Shown here: positions 1 to 9,745 of the stretch, piece after piece
Layout: every line of letters begins with the position of its first letter
How positions within the stretch are numbered: the first letter of the stretch is position 1
DNA from: Varanus komodoensis
Lineage: Eukaryota > Chordata > Lepidosauria > Squamata > Varanidae
DNA length: 64,000 bases
NCBI RefSeq assembly: GCF_004798865.1
Contig: NW_025336429.1
Coordinates: 3,006,325 to 3,070,324, forward strand
Direction: 5' to 3'
Program-made: the position numbers and the translations under genes
The notes under the pieces: generated by a model
Told to the model about the DNA's origin: nothing
The model's input: only the letters and a program-made list of their open reading frames with translations
Databases searched by the model: none

Positions 1-190
1 GGATTGTGAATGATGGGACCATGATTCAATGACAACCCACACAGCACTTCCATACGGGTTTTCGTCTTGTCTGAACCCAGCCTATGACTTAAAGATGATG
101 CAGAACAACCTGGGAATCGCTCGAGGATCTGTAAGTGCAAAGTTCCAATGAAATATAAGAGACCTTCTACCTTCTTTGCCTTCCTTACAG
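1..190. other. Window edge, no gene recognised
   Basis: No coding exon can be supported here. The stretch around 70-85, reading like 'gtctgaacccagcc', resembles the edge of the dispersed repeat at 38870-39135, where a similar motif occurs on the opposite strand. A GTAAGT-like splice donor at 131 has no convincing exon in front of it. Confidence 0.3.
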
Positions 191-294
191 GATGTGGAGC
201 AACACTTGGAGATAATGGGAAGATACTGGAGGTTCCTTCAAGGCCAACTTTTCTTTCAGATGATGTGGAAACGGCTTCTCAGCATCTGGAACAG
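191..294 (+). CDS. Candidate upstream coding exon (unproven)
   Basis: A pyrimidine-rich tract ending in TTACAG (acceptor at 189-190) precedes an open 104-base block followed by a GTACAG donor at 295. Read with two leading bases it gives an acidic, protein-like peptide (GATLGDNGKILEVPSRP then TFLSDDVETASQHLEQ) and ends in phase 0, the phase needed to join the KRAB exon at 3184. A second frame is also open, the donor is weak, and no family match is recognised. It may be an upstream exon of the KRAB-ZF-hAT gene, an exon of a gene outside the window, or chance. Confidence 0.25.
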
Positions 295-464
295 GTACAG
301 GAGCAATCATTGTGGGGGAAGGCAAGGGGAAGGCTGCTGCCTGTTTGTGTGTGCGTGTGCGTGTGCGTGTATATTACTCCCTGAGGTGAAAGACAAGATG
401 GTGCTCCTTGTTATTCCCACTAAGGGAAGTGCATGTGTCCAAGGGCCTTGTTCTAAGACACCCA
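295..464. repeat. Short (GT)n/(GC)-rich microsatellite and plain intronic DNA
   Basis: A TGTGTGCG-type simple repeat lies at about 344-372. Nothing else is recognised. Confidence 0.4.
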
Positions 465-645
465 GACTTTTATTTTATATTGTTATTTTTAGTATTTTAA
501 CTTAATGTTTGCATTTTACAAACATTTTAATTTAATGTTATAACTTAATGTTTGTATTTTAACTTAATGTTGTAAGCCGCCCCGAGGCTTCGGCGAATGG
601 GGCGGCATAAAAATGTTTTAATAAATAAATAAAATAAATATTTAT
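465..645 (+). mobile_element. L2/CR1-like LINE 3' tail
   Basis: AT-rich 3' UTR-like sequence leads into 'gtaagccgccccgaggcttc', the opposite arm of the hairpin, 'ggggcggcataaaaatg', and a TAAATAAATAAA tail. The same 3' end recurs at least eight times in the window (for example 29505-29605 and 46180-46245), and the 45.4-46.2 kb copy still carries reverse-transcriptase C-terminal coding sequence, which identifies the family as a non-LTR retrotransposon. Only the 3' end is present. Confidence 0.7.
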
Positions 646-845
646 TTATTACAGCTTAGTGCATCCTGCCCATTCCCTTACGCTCTGGGTGGTTTTCAAC
701 AACTTAGGACTAACAGCCATTCAGATTCAAATTAAGAGCAATCTATTAAATAACTAATCTGGGAAGGCTTGCCAGAAGAGATGCATCTTTCATTCTCTCT
801 TGAAGGAAAAGAATCTGAGATACCTGATGCACCTCTTCTGGTCGG

Positions 846-924
<79 letters not shown>

Positions 925-925
925 A
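846..925. repeat. (ATT)n(ACT)n trinucleotide microsatellite
   Basis: About 13 ATT units pass directly into about 15 ACT units. The array sits at the tail side of the reverse-oriented LINE end that follows, so it probably grew from that element's A/T-rich tail. Confidence 0.9.
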
Positions 926-1400
926 TTTCTATGCCGCCCCTTGCCGAAACCTCAGGGCGGCTTACAACACGATAAAATACAATGAAATACAATAGCACAT
1001 AATAAATTACCATTAAATATAAAAATACAAAAAATACGTTGATTTACAAAAATAAAATTAAAATTATCAGTATAAAATAAAAATATAGGAGGAGAAAGAG
1101 AAGGAAGAAGAAGTTGCCCTGGCCAGATCATATGTTTTAACAATTGAAATGATGTTTAAATAGAAAGGTCTTTACCTGGCGCCGAAAAACCAGTAACAAC
1201 GGTGCCAGGCGGACCTCTTTGGGGAGTGAATTTCATAGGTTGGGCGCCACCGCAGAGAAAGCCCTCCTCCAGGTACTTACTCTCCTAATTTCTTTCATGG
1301 AGGGTTCCCGGAGAAGGGACTCTCCCGCAGATCTCAAAGGGCGGTCGGGCATATACGGACGTCATTCCACAGTTTAGGGGCCACCACTGAGAAAGTCCTG
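926..1400 (-). mobile_element. L2/CR1-like LINE 3' region, reverse orientation
   Basis: 'tctatgccgccccttgcc...agggcggcttacaacac' is the reverse complement of the hairpin 3' end seen at 545-610. The following 450 bases, with phrases such as 'ggcgccaccgcagagaaagccctcctcc', correspond to the reverse complement of the 'gagggccttctc...tggcgcc' coding end seen at 7930-7980 and 45960-45990. No open frame of length remains. Confidence 0.65.
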
Positions 1401-2000
1401 TGGATAGTTGACATTAATCATTTTTTTTAATAGAAATGTCATTAGGATTTTAAAATTAAAACTACCAACAACAATCATCGCACACCCCGGATTTACTGGA
1501 TCAGCCCCCTACGACATAAATTTTAACATTCTATGATCATACGAGAATCCATTTATAATAACTTGAAAGCATCATTGGATCAAAACCAGGTCCCGTTTCT
1601 CCAGCCCATAAAATAATAATAATGATAATAATCCAAATTTGATAGAAGTCACTATCTTCCTCTTCTTCATCCATGAAATTAGTCTCATTATTTCCTGCAA
1701 AGTCCTGTTTCTCTTGAGCAATGTCAAAGGGAAGCATCTCCAAGTTAAATGAAATTGTAATATTCTCTTTCTCCTTCAGTGGTAAGTTTGATCTAAACAT
1801 TTCTGGACAATTCAAAATCTTTTCAATTTTCTAATAGTAAACTTCCTCACTACCACAATTACACGTAAACTTCAAAAATATCCATTTAACATCTCTACAA
1901 TTGTCTTAACTACTCTACTTGGTGAAGAATAATACTTATAATATCTTTTAGAACATTTTTCTTTAAGCTAAATTACTCGTGTTTCATCTCACTTAAACAC
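1400..2000 (-). mobile_element. AT-rich LINE-like relic, probably L1, reverse
   Basis: The block 'gtcccgtttctccagcc...tttgatagaagtca' is shared with 5605-5905, where wording and order are the same. Two dispersed copies identify a repeat. Assignment to L1 rests on base composition and on the clear L1 relic at 15.7-17.0 kb, so it is tentative. Confidence 0.45.
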
Positions 2001-2439
2001 CATTTAATCAAATATAGTTAGCTCCATATAAAAGCCCAGGTGTTTACAGTCTAACATATATCATCAACAACAGTAGCTTATTAGAAATACGGTAGTTGAC
2101 ATGAATCACGCAGAAGGAGACTTCAGAAGATTATCCCCAGGCGAGGCAGAGCAGAGGTGCCCCTGCATAACCTTGAGGCCTTGTGCCAGAATTGGCTCTC
2201 TAGAGGTCCCCCAAGGGCCAAACCTCCTTCAGGTTCTCCTGACTTCAGGTTCTCCTGACTTGCACTGTTGTTTCCCTAAAATGGTTGCAATGCTTCTCCC
2301 AAGGTTTAGTTAATGGGCAATAACTCCGTCAAGCGAAAATATTCACTATGTTGGGTCATCTTCCTGTTTCCTGCTATCCTAGGTGCTTGGTCCTCCAAAA
2401 TATCACTAGGCTGGGAAGAGAACACCTCTTTTTCTGTGA
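2001..2439. other. No gene or repeat recognised
   Basis: Mixed-composition sequence without convincing splice-bounded open frames. A small local duplication ('caggttctcctgacttcagg') lies near 2230-2260. Confidence 0.4.
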
Positions 2440-3387
<948 letters not shown>

Positions 3388-3574
3388 TGACCAGATACCC
3401 CCGTGGGAAGCACATACACGGAGCACAAGCAAGGCACTTGCTCCCAAGCTCCCCAGTCTCCTGCCTCTGATGCTGGAGGTAATCCATGTCTGCCATGGCT
3501 AGCAGGCCCAATAATCTCAGAGCCATCCCAATTACTGGTGGCCCATTTTATCCCTGTATTGCATAGATCTAGAA

Positions 3575-3785
3575 ACAGTGTGGTGTGGTGATTAAAAGTG
3601 CCGGACTAGGCGCTCAGGCGACCTGCAACTAACTGGGTAATTCTGGACCAGTCAGAGACTCGCAGCCCAGCCTACCTCACAGGGTTGTTTGTTGTGGGGA
3701 TAAGACTGAGAGGAGGAGAATGAAACAAGCCGCCTTGTGTTCCTTGCAAGGAAAAAAATGGTGGGATATTTATTTATTTAAAACA
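3575..3785 (+). mobile_element. Sauria-type tRNA SINE
   Basis: The tRNA-derived head ('tgtggtgtggtgattaaaagtgccgga'), the conserved 'cagcccagcctacctcacag' and 'ggttgtttgttgtggggata' core, and a Bov-B-like 3' end before a TTTATTTATTTA tail are all visible. The family is mobilised by Bov-B/RTE LINEs. Confidence 0.8.
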
Positions 3786-4240
3786 TCTGTATGCCACTCA
3801 ATTGTGCCACAGCACCTCTGGGTGGTCACAATTACAAGATAAAAACACAATAAACACCAATAACAGCACCAATAAAATAACAATGAAATGCAAGCAGAGA
3901 TACGAAACAAAGGTCATGTGGCAATTAGTTATTAAAATGTTTTTTAAAGGAAGGATATACATAGGATAGGAGCAGATAGGACTGAGGTGAGGCAGTGGGT
4001 GTTCTGAATGGGCATGGACTGGATGAAGGCCAACAAACTGAGATAAGACCCCTGAAGCAGGTGATGCAGCTAGTGCTCTGTACAGATGAGAGAGCTCATT
4101 CCACAAATTGGGTGCCACCACCAAGGAGGCTCTGCTTTCTGGTTGCCAAAAGGCAGCAGTCTGTAGGTCATGGTACCCTCAGCAAGATTCCCTTGATGAT
4201 CTTCATGGCTTGTACTGGGGAAGGTAATCATTAAGTTTCA
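3786..4240 (-). mobile_element. LINE fragment, reverse orientation
   Basis: The start 'atgccactcaattgtgccacagcacctctgggtggtcacaa' is the reverse complement of the tail seen at 4475-4520, and 'gggtgccaccaccaaggaggctctg' is the reverse coding end common to the window's L2/CR1-like LINEs. Confidence 0.5.
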
Positions 4241-4785
4241 ATGATTACCTTCAAATGATCAAGTTTCTCAGCTTAACGAGGCGCTGTGTGAAATCTGTAT
4301 CTCTCCTGAAGCTCTCACCATTCAGTGACATCTGATTACCTCAGGTTCTAATATTCTGAACACTGCTGGGAATATACCTATCTTTTCACATAAATTTTCC
4401 CAGAAGCAGTTTCTCCTGCTAGTCTCTCTAACACATAACTAATTAATTTTATAGTGTTCTTTTTGTTAGATTTGTGAGCTGCCCAGAGGTGCTGTGGCAC
4501 AATTGGGTGACATACAAATGTTTTAAATGAATAAATAAGATTTATTCTTGTTTTTCTGCCATTGTATTGTCTGCTTATTTTGCACTCTCTGTGGAAGATC
4601 ATATATTAATATTCTTGTTTTTATTAACTAGTCTGCCTAATGCTAAGGCCAGTGGAGATCAGAAAGAAGGAAGAGGGAAATCTTGGGGAATTAGAAATAA
4701 GAAAAGTTGCTCATTAGAACATTAGGGTTTGATCTAGAATGTGATTTTGACTTCTCTGGATCAAATATTTTTATTTTCCCATCAG
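4241..4785 (+). other. Intron with a LINE tail at about 4450-4545
   Basis: 'gtgagctgcccagaggtgctgtggcac' followed by TGAATAAATAAG is a forward LINE 3' end. The remainder is AT-rich intronic DNA ending in the acceptor 'ttattttcccatcag' of the next exon. Confidence 0.5.
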
Positions 4786-5547
4786 GGGATGTACAGGACA
4801 ATGAGAACTATTGGGAGCCCCCTGTGTTGTCCTCCCAAACCATCAAGCAGGAAGTGGCCGAAGAGTCATTTCGGCACCCGTGGGGACCCAAAGATCACGA
4901 AGAAAACCAAACCAAGAATGGGAGGAAAGAGCCCTTTGCCTGTCCGAGCACCGAAGTCCCGGAAATCCTCATCTCCCCAGAAGACTGCCAAGGAAAGAAA
5001 AGGGCCAAGTGTCCAGTGTGTGGGAAAAAATTCCGGTATCAGTCGGACCTCAGCAGACATTTCCGGATCCACACGGGGGAGAAGCCCTACGAATGCCTTG
5101 AGTGTGGGAAGCGCTTCAGCGACAGCGGGACCTTCGCGGCGCACCGGAGGATCCACACGGGGGAGAAACCGTTCAAGTGCTTGGAGTGCGGGAAGTGCTT
5201 CAGCCGCAGCTACCACCGCACCACACACCAAAGGACCCACAGAGGGGAGAAGCCCTACCAGTGCCTGGCGTGTGGGAAGAGCTTCAGCCGGAGCACCACC
5301 CTTGCCGTTCATCAGCGAACCCACTCAGAGGAACGACCCTACGAGATCAAAGAACTGGGCTGGGGAAACCAAAGCCCCTGGGCCGATTCCGTGCCGCCGC
5401 CAACGTTCATCTGGCCCCTGCCCACCTCCTCCGCGATGGAGGCCATGGCCCCGCTCCTCTCTTCCTGGGCCGCCTCTTCCTCCCCCAACATTTGTGTGTT
5501 TGAGAGCGAGGGAGCTGGCAGGGAGCAAGAGGTGCTTCCCCTGGATG
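4786..5547 (+). CDS. C2H2 zinc-finger exon (four fingers) of the fusion gene
   Basis: Acceptor TTTTCCCATCAG; the first codon is completed by the G of the KRAB exon (G|GG), giving ..[16 protein letters not shown]. An acidic linker carries a SUMO-type IKQE motif. Four C2H2 fingers follow, starting [24 protein letters not shown] and CLACGKSF, with TGEKP/RGEKP linkers. Likely base-contact residues (-1,2,3,6) are Y-S-D-R, D-G-T-A, R-Y-H-T and R-T-T-V; the third finger has Arg where Leu is usual. Unusually the exon does not stop after the fingers: it runs on through a Pro/Ser-rich stretch to an acidic tail ([18 protein letters not shown]) and a consensus ATG|GTGAGT donor in phase 1. If that donor is skipped, a stop at 5643 would give a plain KRAB-ZNF protein. 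Confidence 0.9.
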
Positions 5548-5604
5548 GTGAGTCCTTGAGGTGCAGGGAAACCGGGTGTGGAAGTGGGGGACCAAGCCGG
5601 AAAA

Positions 5605-5905
5605 AAGGGGGGGGGAAGATTTTTTTTATAATAAGTTTTATTTGAAATTATAATCCTAAAAACAAAGAAAAACTAAAAACAACATCCATCGTCAAAGACA
5701 TCGGGCCTGCTGGGTCAGCCCCCACATTTTTTTTTCCCATTTATGAAAACTTAAAAACATATTTAAATCTATACGAAGTCCCGTTTCTCTAGCCAATGAT
5801 AAAAAGAGTCCCAAGTTTGATAGAAGTCAGTATCTTTCTTCTCCTTCAACGATAAAGTCAATCTATCCGTTTCTGCACAGTCCAAGATCTTTTATAAAAT
5901 CAGTT
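5605..5905 (-). mobile_element. AT-rich LINE-like relic, second copy
   Basis: It shares 'gtcccgtttctctagcc', 'tttgatagaagtca' and 'ctttcttctccttca' with 1430-1960. It lies inside the intron between the finger exon and the next exon, ending about 30 bases before that acceptor. Confidence 0.5.
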
Positions 5906-5936
5906 CGTCGGTGAAGTGGTTTTTGTTAAATTGCAG

Positions 5937-6137
5937 GGGGAGGGAGCCTGGAAAGAGAGGAGCAGGCCGAGCCTCGGCCGTCGCCGGATGTCGTCCGTCC
6001 GTCAGCATCTTCCACCCCTCCAGATGCTGCGGGCCCACTCCTGCCTCCCTGGACTGCCCCGTCCAGCGTGTGTCTGTATGAGCAAGAGAAAGAGGGAGTT
6101 TGCAGAGAAGGGGAGAAGGAGACACGGCTGTCTCATG
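5937..6137 (+). CDS. Small acidic linker exon of the fusion gene
   Basis: Acceptor 'ttttgttaaattgcag' and consensus donor CATG|GTGAGT bound 201 bases, phase 1 in and phase 1 out, with no stop in the needed frame. It reads GSLEREEQAEPRPSPDVVRP, then a Ser/Pro-rich middle, then PLLPPWTAPSSVCLYEQEKE and an acidic end TRLSH. The second half repeats the tail of the preceding finger exon ([20 protein letters not shown]), and both end in the same donor context, so it looks like a duplicated exon end. The function is unknown; a flexible spacer between the fingers and the hAT part is the simplest reading. Confidence 0.7.
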
Positions 6138-6869
6138 GTGAGTCCTCACGCTGGGGGGAATTGCAGGGTGGTGGGGGGAATGGCAGAAAGCCCACAGCAG
6201 TGGGAGGGACACCTGGAGGGAGGGAGGCAGGGAGAGAAGTGGGGAAGCCTCCGCAGGAGATTGATTTGTTGGTGTTTCTCTGCTTGTGTGCCGTAAGTGG
6301 GTGATAATACTCGGATGGGGGTCATGTGGACCACAAAGCACTAGAACTCAGCGTTATCCATGGAGGCTGAAAGATCAGTTATTCAGGATCGGTGAAAGGA
6401 AGGACTTCTTCAGAGCATCTCGTGCGATGGCTTTGCGCGCAACATTGCTATGCTCCACGACATGGCGTTGCCCCAAGTCGTACTGTTTGTTGTTTTAATT
6501 AAAAAGTGTGAGGAGCAGTGCTGGGGTGAACAGCAAAGCAATGCCGTGATTGCTGAACAATGGCTAGATCACCATAAAACTGTTTGGATCCCCGGGGGGG
6601 GGGGGGTCTGTTGTGAGAGCAGAACGTTGCTTCCACTTTGGAGCTGGGGGTGTGCCTTAGGGGTCCCCCCACCGCTGCCCCGCACAGCCGGTGTGGAACG
6701 AGCAAGCACACGTGTGCTGTGTCTTGGAGGTCTTGTGAACACCCTCAGAGGTGGGCTCTTGGAGTTCTGGGGGGCAGGGAGGGGAGAGATGGGCACCCCT
6801 GGGATCCCCAGTGTCTTGGTAGTGCATTTGCCTTTTCCCTCCTGCTCCAGTGAGCCATCAAAGAGGTTA
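6138..6869. other. Intron, mostly unrecognised; probable CR1 scrap
   Basis: A G-run of about 14 bases lies at 6593-6606. The segment near 6385-6440 ('gaaaggaaggacttcttcagag') resembles the 3' part of CR1 coding sequence. Several open frames on both strands lack splice context and codon character, and were not accepted. Confidence 0.35.
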
Positions 6870-7095
6870 AGACTGCAGGGCTGAGACTCGGCTGATGGGG
6901 GTACTAGTCCCCGCTCAGCCATGGGGTTCACTGGGTCGCTTTGGGCCAGTCACAGACTCTCAGTCCAGCCTAGAGGAGGTTGTTCTTGTGAGGATAAAGT
7001 GGAGAGGAGGAGAACTTTGAAGGCTGCTTCGGTTCCTTGCAAGAGGAAAAAAGGTGGAGTATAAATGCCGATGTTGGTAAGAATAATAGTAAGAA
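6870..7095 (+). mobile_element. Sauria-type tRNA SINE
   Basis: 'tactagtccccgctcagccatgg' (tRNA-derived B-box region), 'gggccagtcacagactctcagtccagcct', and a 3' 'aaaggtggagtataaatgcc' end. It is degraded at the head. Confidence 0.75.
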
Positions 7096-7335
7096 TGTTC
7101 ATTTATTAGAGTTACATCCCACTCGTTTCTTGCAAAGATCTCAAAGTAGCTTTCATCATTCTCCTCCTGCTGCTCTCAGTCTTATCCCCACAACAACAAC
7201 CCTGTGAGGTAGGCTGGGCTGAGAGTCTGACTGGCCCACACTCATCCAGTGGGCCTCACGACTGAGCAGGGACTAGAACCCAGATCGCCCGAGTCCCAGC
7301 CCTGTGCTCTTCACCACTGCACCATGCTGGGAAGA
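7096..7335 (-). mobile_element. Sauria-type tRNA SINE, reverse
   Basis: 'tcttatccccacaacaacaaccctgtgaggtaggctgggctgagag' and 'gactagaacccagatcgcc' are the reverse complement of the SINE core and B box. It lies tail to tail with the copy at 6870. Confidence 0.8.
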
Positions 7336-7884
7336 AGACGAAAATGTACTTTGCAGGGTGGAAGAAATGCAGAGGTGGTCTGTCCCCACCCCAACCCTGT
7401 AAGGATGCCTGTAACCTTCCGAAATCTGAAGGTTGCAGGCATCCCATTGGACTCTGCTCTTATATACGATTCTTGATGTATATCACAGGAAAACAAACCC
7501 CCTCCCCAAAGCAGCGCCATCATTTAAATAAAAGAAATGCTGTAACACCTCAATAGAATATAATATGAAGTGTCCGTTACAAATGCACAAAACCCTGCTT
7601 GCATGATCAGCACAAAAGCAGTCCGTGGCAGTTGGACCATAACCGAGGGGCAAAGACCCAAGAAAACCAGCTCGTTTTTGTGCAAAACAACTAATTCTGG
7701 CCGAAAAGTTGACCGCAGTGGCAACAGATGGTCTTTCTTGCAAGAGACATCCCATAAACACAGGGATCTTGCAGCAAAAAGGCCATGTCTGAATGGGGGC
7801 TCACAGCAAACTGCGAGCATTTATCAAGGTCTTTGCCGAAGTAGTTTTCTGCTCATTTTAAAGCATTTGATGGTGCAGTCCTTT
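7336..7884. other. Intron, nothing recognised
   Basis: No supported exon. Open frames here lack splice sites in a fitting phase. Confidence 0.35.
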
Positions 7885-8310
7885 AAGATCGGTGGGGGAG
7901 GCCTTGCTCCGGGAACCCTTTTTGAAGGAAGTATGGAGGGTGTCTACTCGGAGGAGGGCCTTCTCCGCAGTGGCACCTAGACTATGGAATGTGTCCCCAG
8001 AGAGGTCCGCCTGGCGCCCACGTTACACTCCTTCTGGTGCCAGGTGGAAACCTTTTTATTCAACCATCATTTTAATACTCAAGGGGTTTAGATGCTTTAA
8101 GATTTTTTTCCCTTTTCCTTTCCTCACAGTCGCATTTTCTATTTTCCCCTTCCTTTTCTTTTTAGTTTATGATGTTCAGGTTTATATGGACTTAATAATT
8201 GTGGTTTTCTTATTGTATTATTCTAATTTTATACTATGTAAGCCGTCCTGAGCACTTGTCGAAAGGATGGGATACGAATGTTTGTAATTAATTCATACAT
8301 ACATACATAG
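7885..8310 (+). mobile_element. L2/CR1-like LINE 3' end
   Basis: 'ggagggccttctccgcagtggcacc', 'ctatggaatgtgtccccagagaggtccgcctgg' and 'ctatgtaagccgtcctgagc' match the same stretches of the longer LINE at 45.95-46.2 kb. It ends in a CATACATACATA tail. Confidence 0.75.
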
Positions 8311-8885
8311 GCAGGAAAAGGGGCCTACAATTTCCCAGCTTGCCCCAGCAGTACAGGGCTGTTTCTCTCTCTAGGATTGTGCCTTAACTGGCTTTCTGAC
8401 CTAGAATAGCATAGAGGGGGGAAAAGGGTAACCCAGAAAACAAGAACGCTGGAGAAACCCCCCTCTGATGGAAAGTGATAATGTTTGGGAGCTGTTTAAC
8501 TTAGGGACAGATGACAGGAAACATTACAGAGTATTTTATAAAGATTGCTTGTGGATTGTGATATCATATACTACCAAACTCAGCTTCCTCCAGTGTGGCT
8601 GAAGGTGGGGGACATTGAGGAAAGATGGAAGGAAGGATGCCTTCAAACCATGCAGGGCTGACATGTGGATTTCACTAGCACGAGACAGGAGATGCCTGCC
8701 AGTTCAGCTGGCTTTTTACTGGGGAGTGGACAAACTCACGGAGGAAAAGGCAATCCGTGACTGCTGCTCCAGATGGATATGGTACCTGCAGGATTGGAGC
8801 AGAGTTAAAAACGAGGCCTAGCTAGTCGGGCTTGCTGTTCCCACAGGAGCCCACAAGCAGGGAGGGTTTGTACCAGCACCCACCC
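8311..8885. other. Intron, nothing recognised
   Basis: No exon or repeat could be supported. Confidence 0.35.
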
Positions 8886-9215
8886 TCCTGCTTGTGTTCC
8901 CCGGTGACTGGTTGCTGTGGAACAGGGGTGGGAGAGTGCTGGTGCACTGTTGTTCTGCTGGGGCAGCCGTTGGCCGAGCAGGATGTTGGACGGGGGAGGC
9001 TTTGGGCCGATCCAGAGGGCTGCTCCTAGATTCGGACGATCGCAACAGGGTTAGTCCAGCCCGAACTGACACAAGGCCTGAACCTTGGGTGGTGGCCCAG
9101 CTCACGTGGGTTATTATGCACATGGTAGGTCTTTCATGAGTGGAGTCGGCTGGAGCCGGGGGTCAGACCAGATGGCCCAGGAGACCTGCTCTGTTTCTGT
9201 GCTTCTGTATTATAA
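8886..9215 (+). mobile_element. CR1 3'-end fragments
   Basis: The first part ('gtgctggtgcactgttgttctg...gggccgatccagag') and the second ('tcagaccagatggcccaggaga') match CR1 3' ends found again at 22490-22735 and 23650-23750. They are probably two separate insertions. Confidence 0.55.
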
Positions 9216-9489
9216 CCCATGATGCCCCACAGGGCATGCAGCAGCTCGCGGTCCGAAGATGCAGCATCCCCGTGGGTCCTGGCACGCTGTCCAAAGCTGA
9301 CCATCGGGGGTCGTGCAGTCTTTGCAGCAGCCCTCGCCTAGTCCCCATCGGCCGGGTTCGGCCGACGTGCCACAACGCCACTGGAGGCAGAGTAGTGATC
9401 ACGGCAGCTGCGCTTCTCACGGAGGGGATAAGGAACCTGCTGTCGTGCTTTGTTTCAGCCTGGCTAGCGAAACAGCCTTTCCCTGCACC
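9216..9489. other. Intron, nothing recognised
   Basis: GC-moderate sequence with overlapping open frames on both strands but no fitting splice context. Confidence 0.3.
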
Positions 9490-9700
9490 ATGATTCATGG
9501 AGGGGGGGACCCTCTGTGGCTACGTGCCCCCTCCTTCACAGGTGGCCAGCGTGTACATACCAGGAGGCCAGGCAGCTGGAGGTCTTGCATCCGTCCTGTT
9601 GGAGGGATCCTGGGGCAGCTGGTTTGTCCTCATGCAAATGGAGTGCTGGACTAGACAGACCCTGGGTCTGATCCGGCAGGGCTTTTCTTAGATCCTTAAC
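9490..9700 (+). mobile_element. CR1 3' end
   Basis: 'ggagtgctggactagacagaccctgggtctgatccggcagggc' is the CR1 3'-end wording. It stops about 45 bases before the hAT-exon acceptor. Confidence 0.65.
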
Positions 9701-9745
9701 CTCATTCTAAGCAATAAAGCTGACTATTGCTTTCTGTGTTGTTAG

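Noticed and set aside
769-985. Poly-Tyr / poly-Ile / poly-Thr peptides
   Set aside because: They are translations of the ATT/ACT microsatellite at 846-925.
4866-5324. 152-codon minus-strand frame across the finger exon
   Set aside because: Antisense shadow of the finger repeats; real C2H2 signatures lie on the plus strand.
9727-9745. Extension of the hAT frame upstream of 9746 as its own start
   Set aside because: The apparent first residue is a TTG codon. The sequence is a splice acceptor tract, so the exon start at 9746 is preferred.
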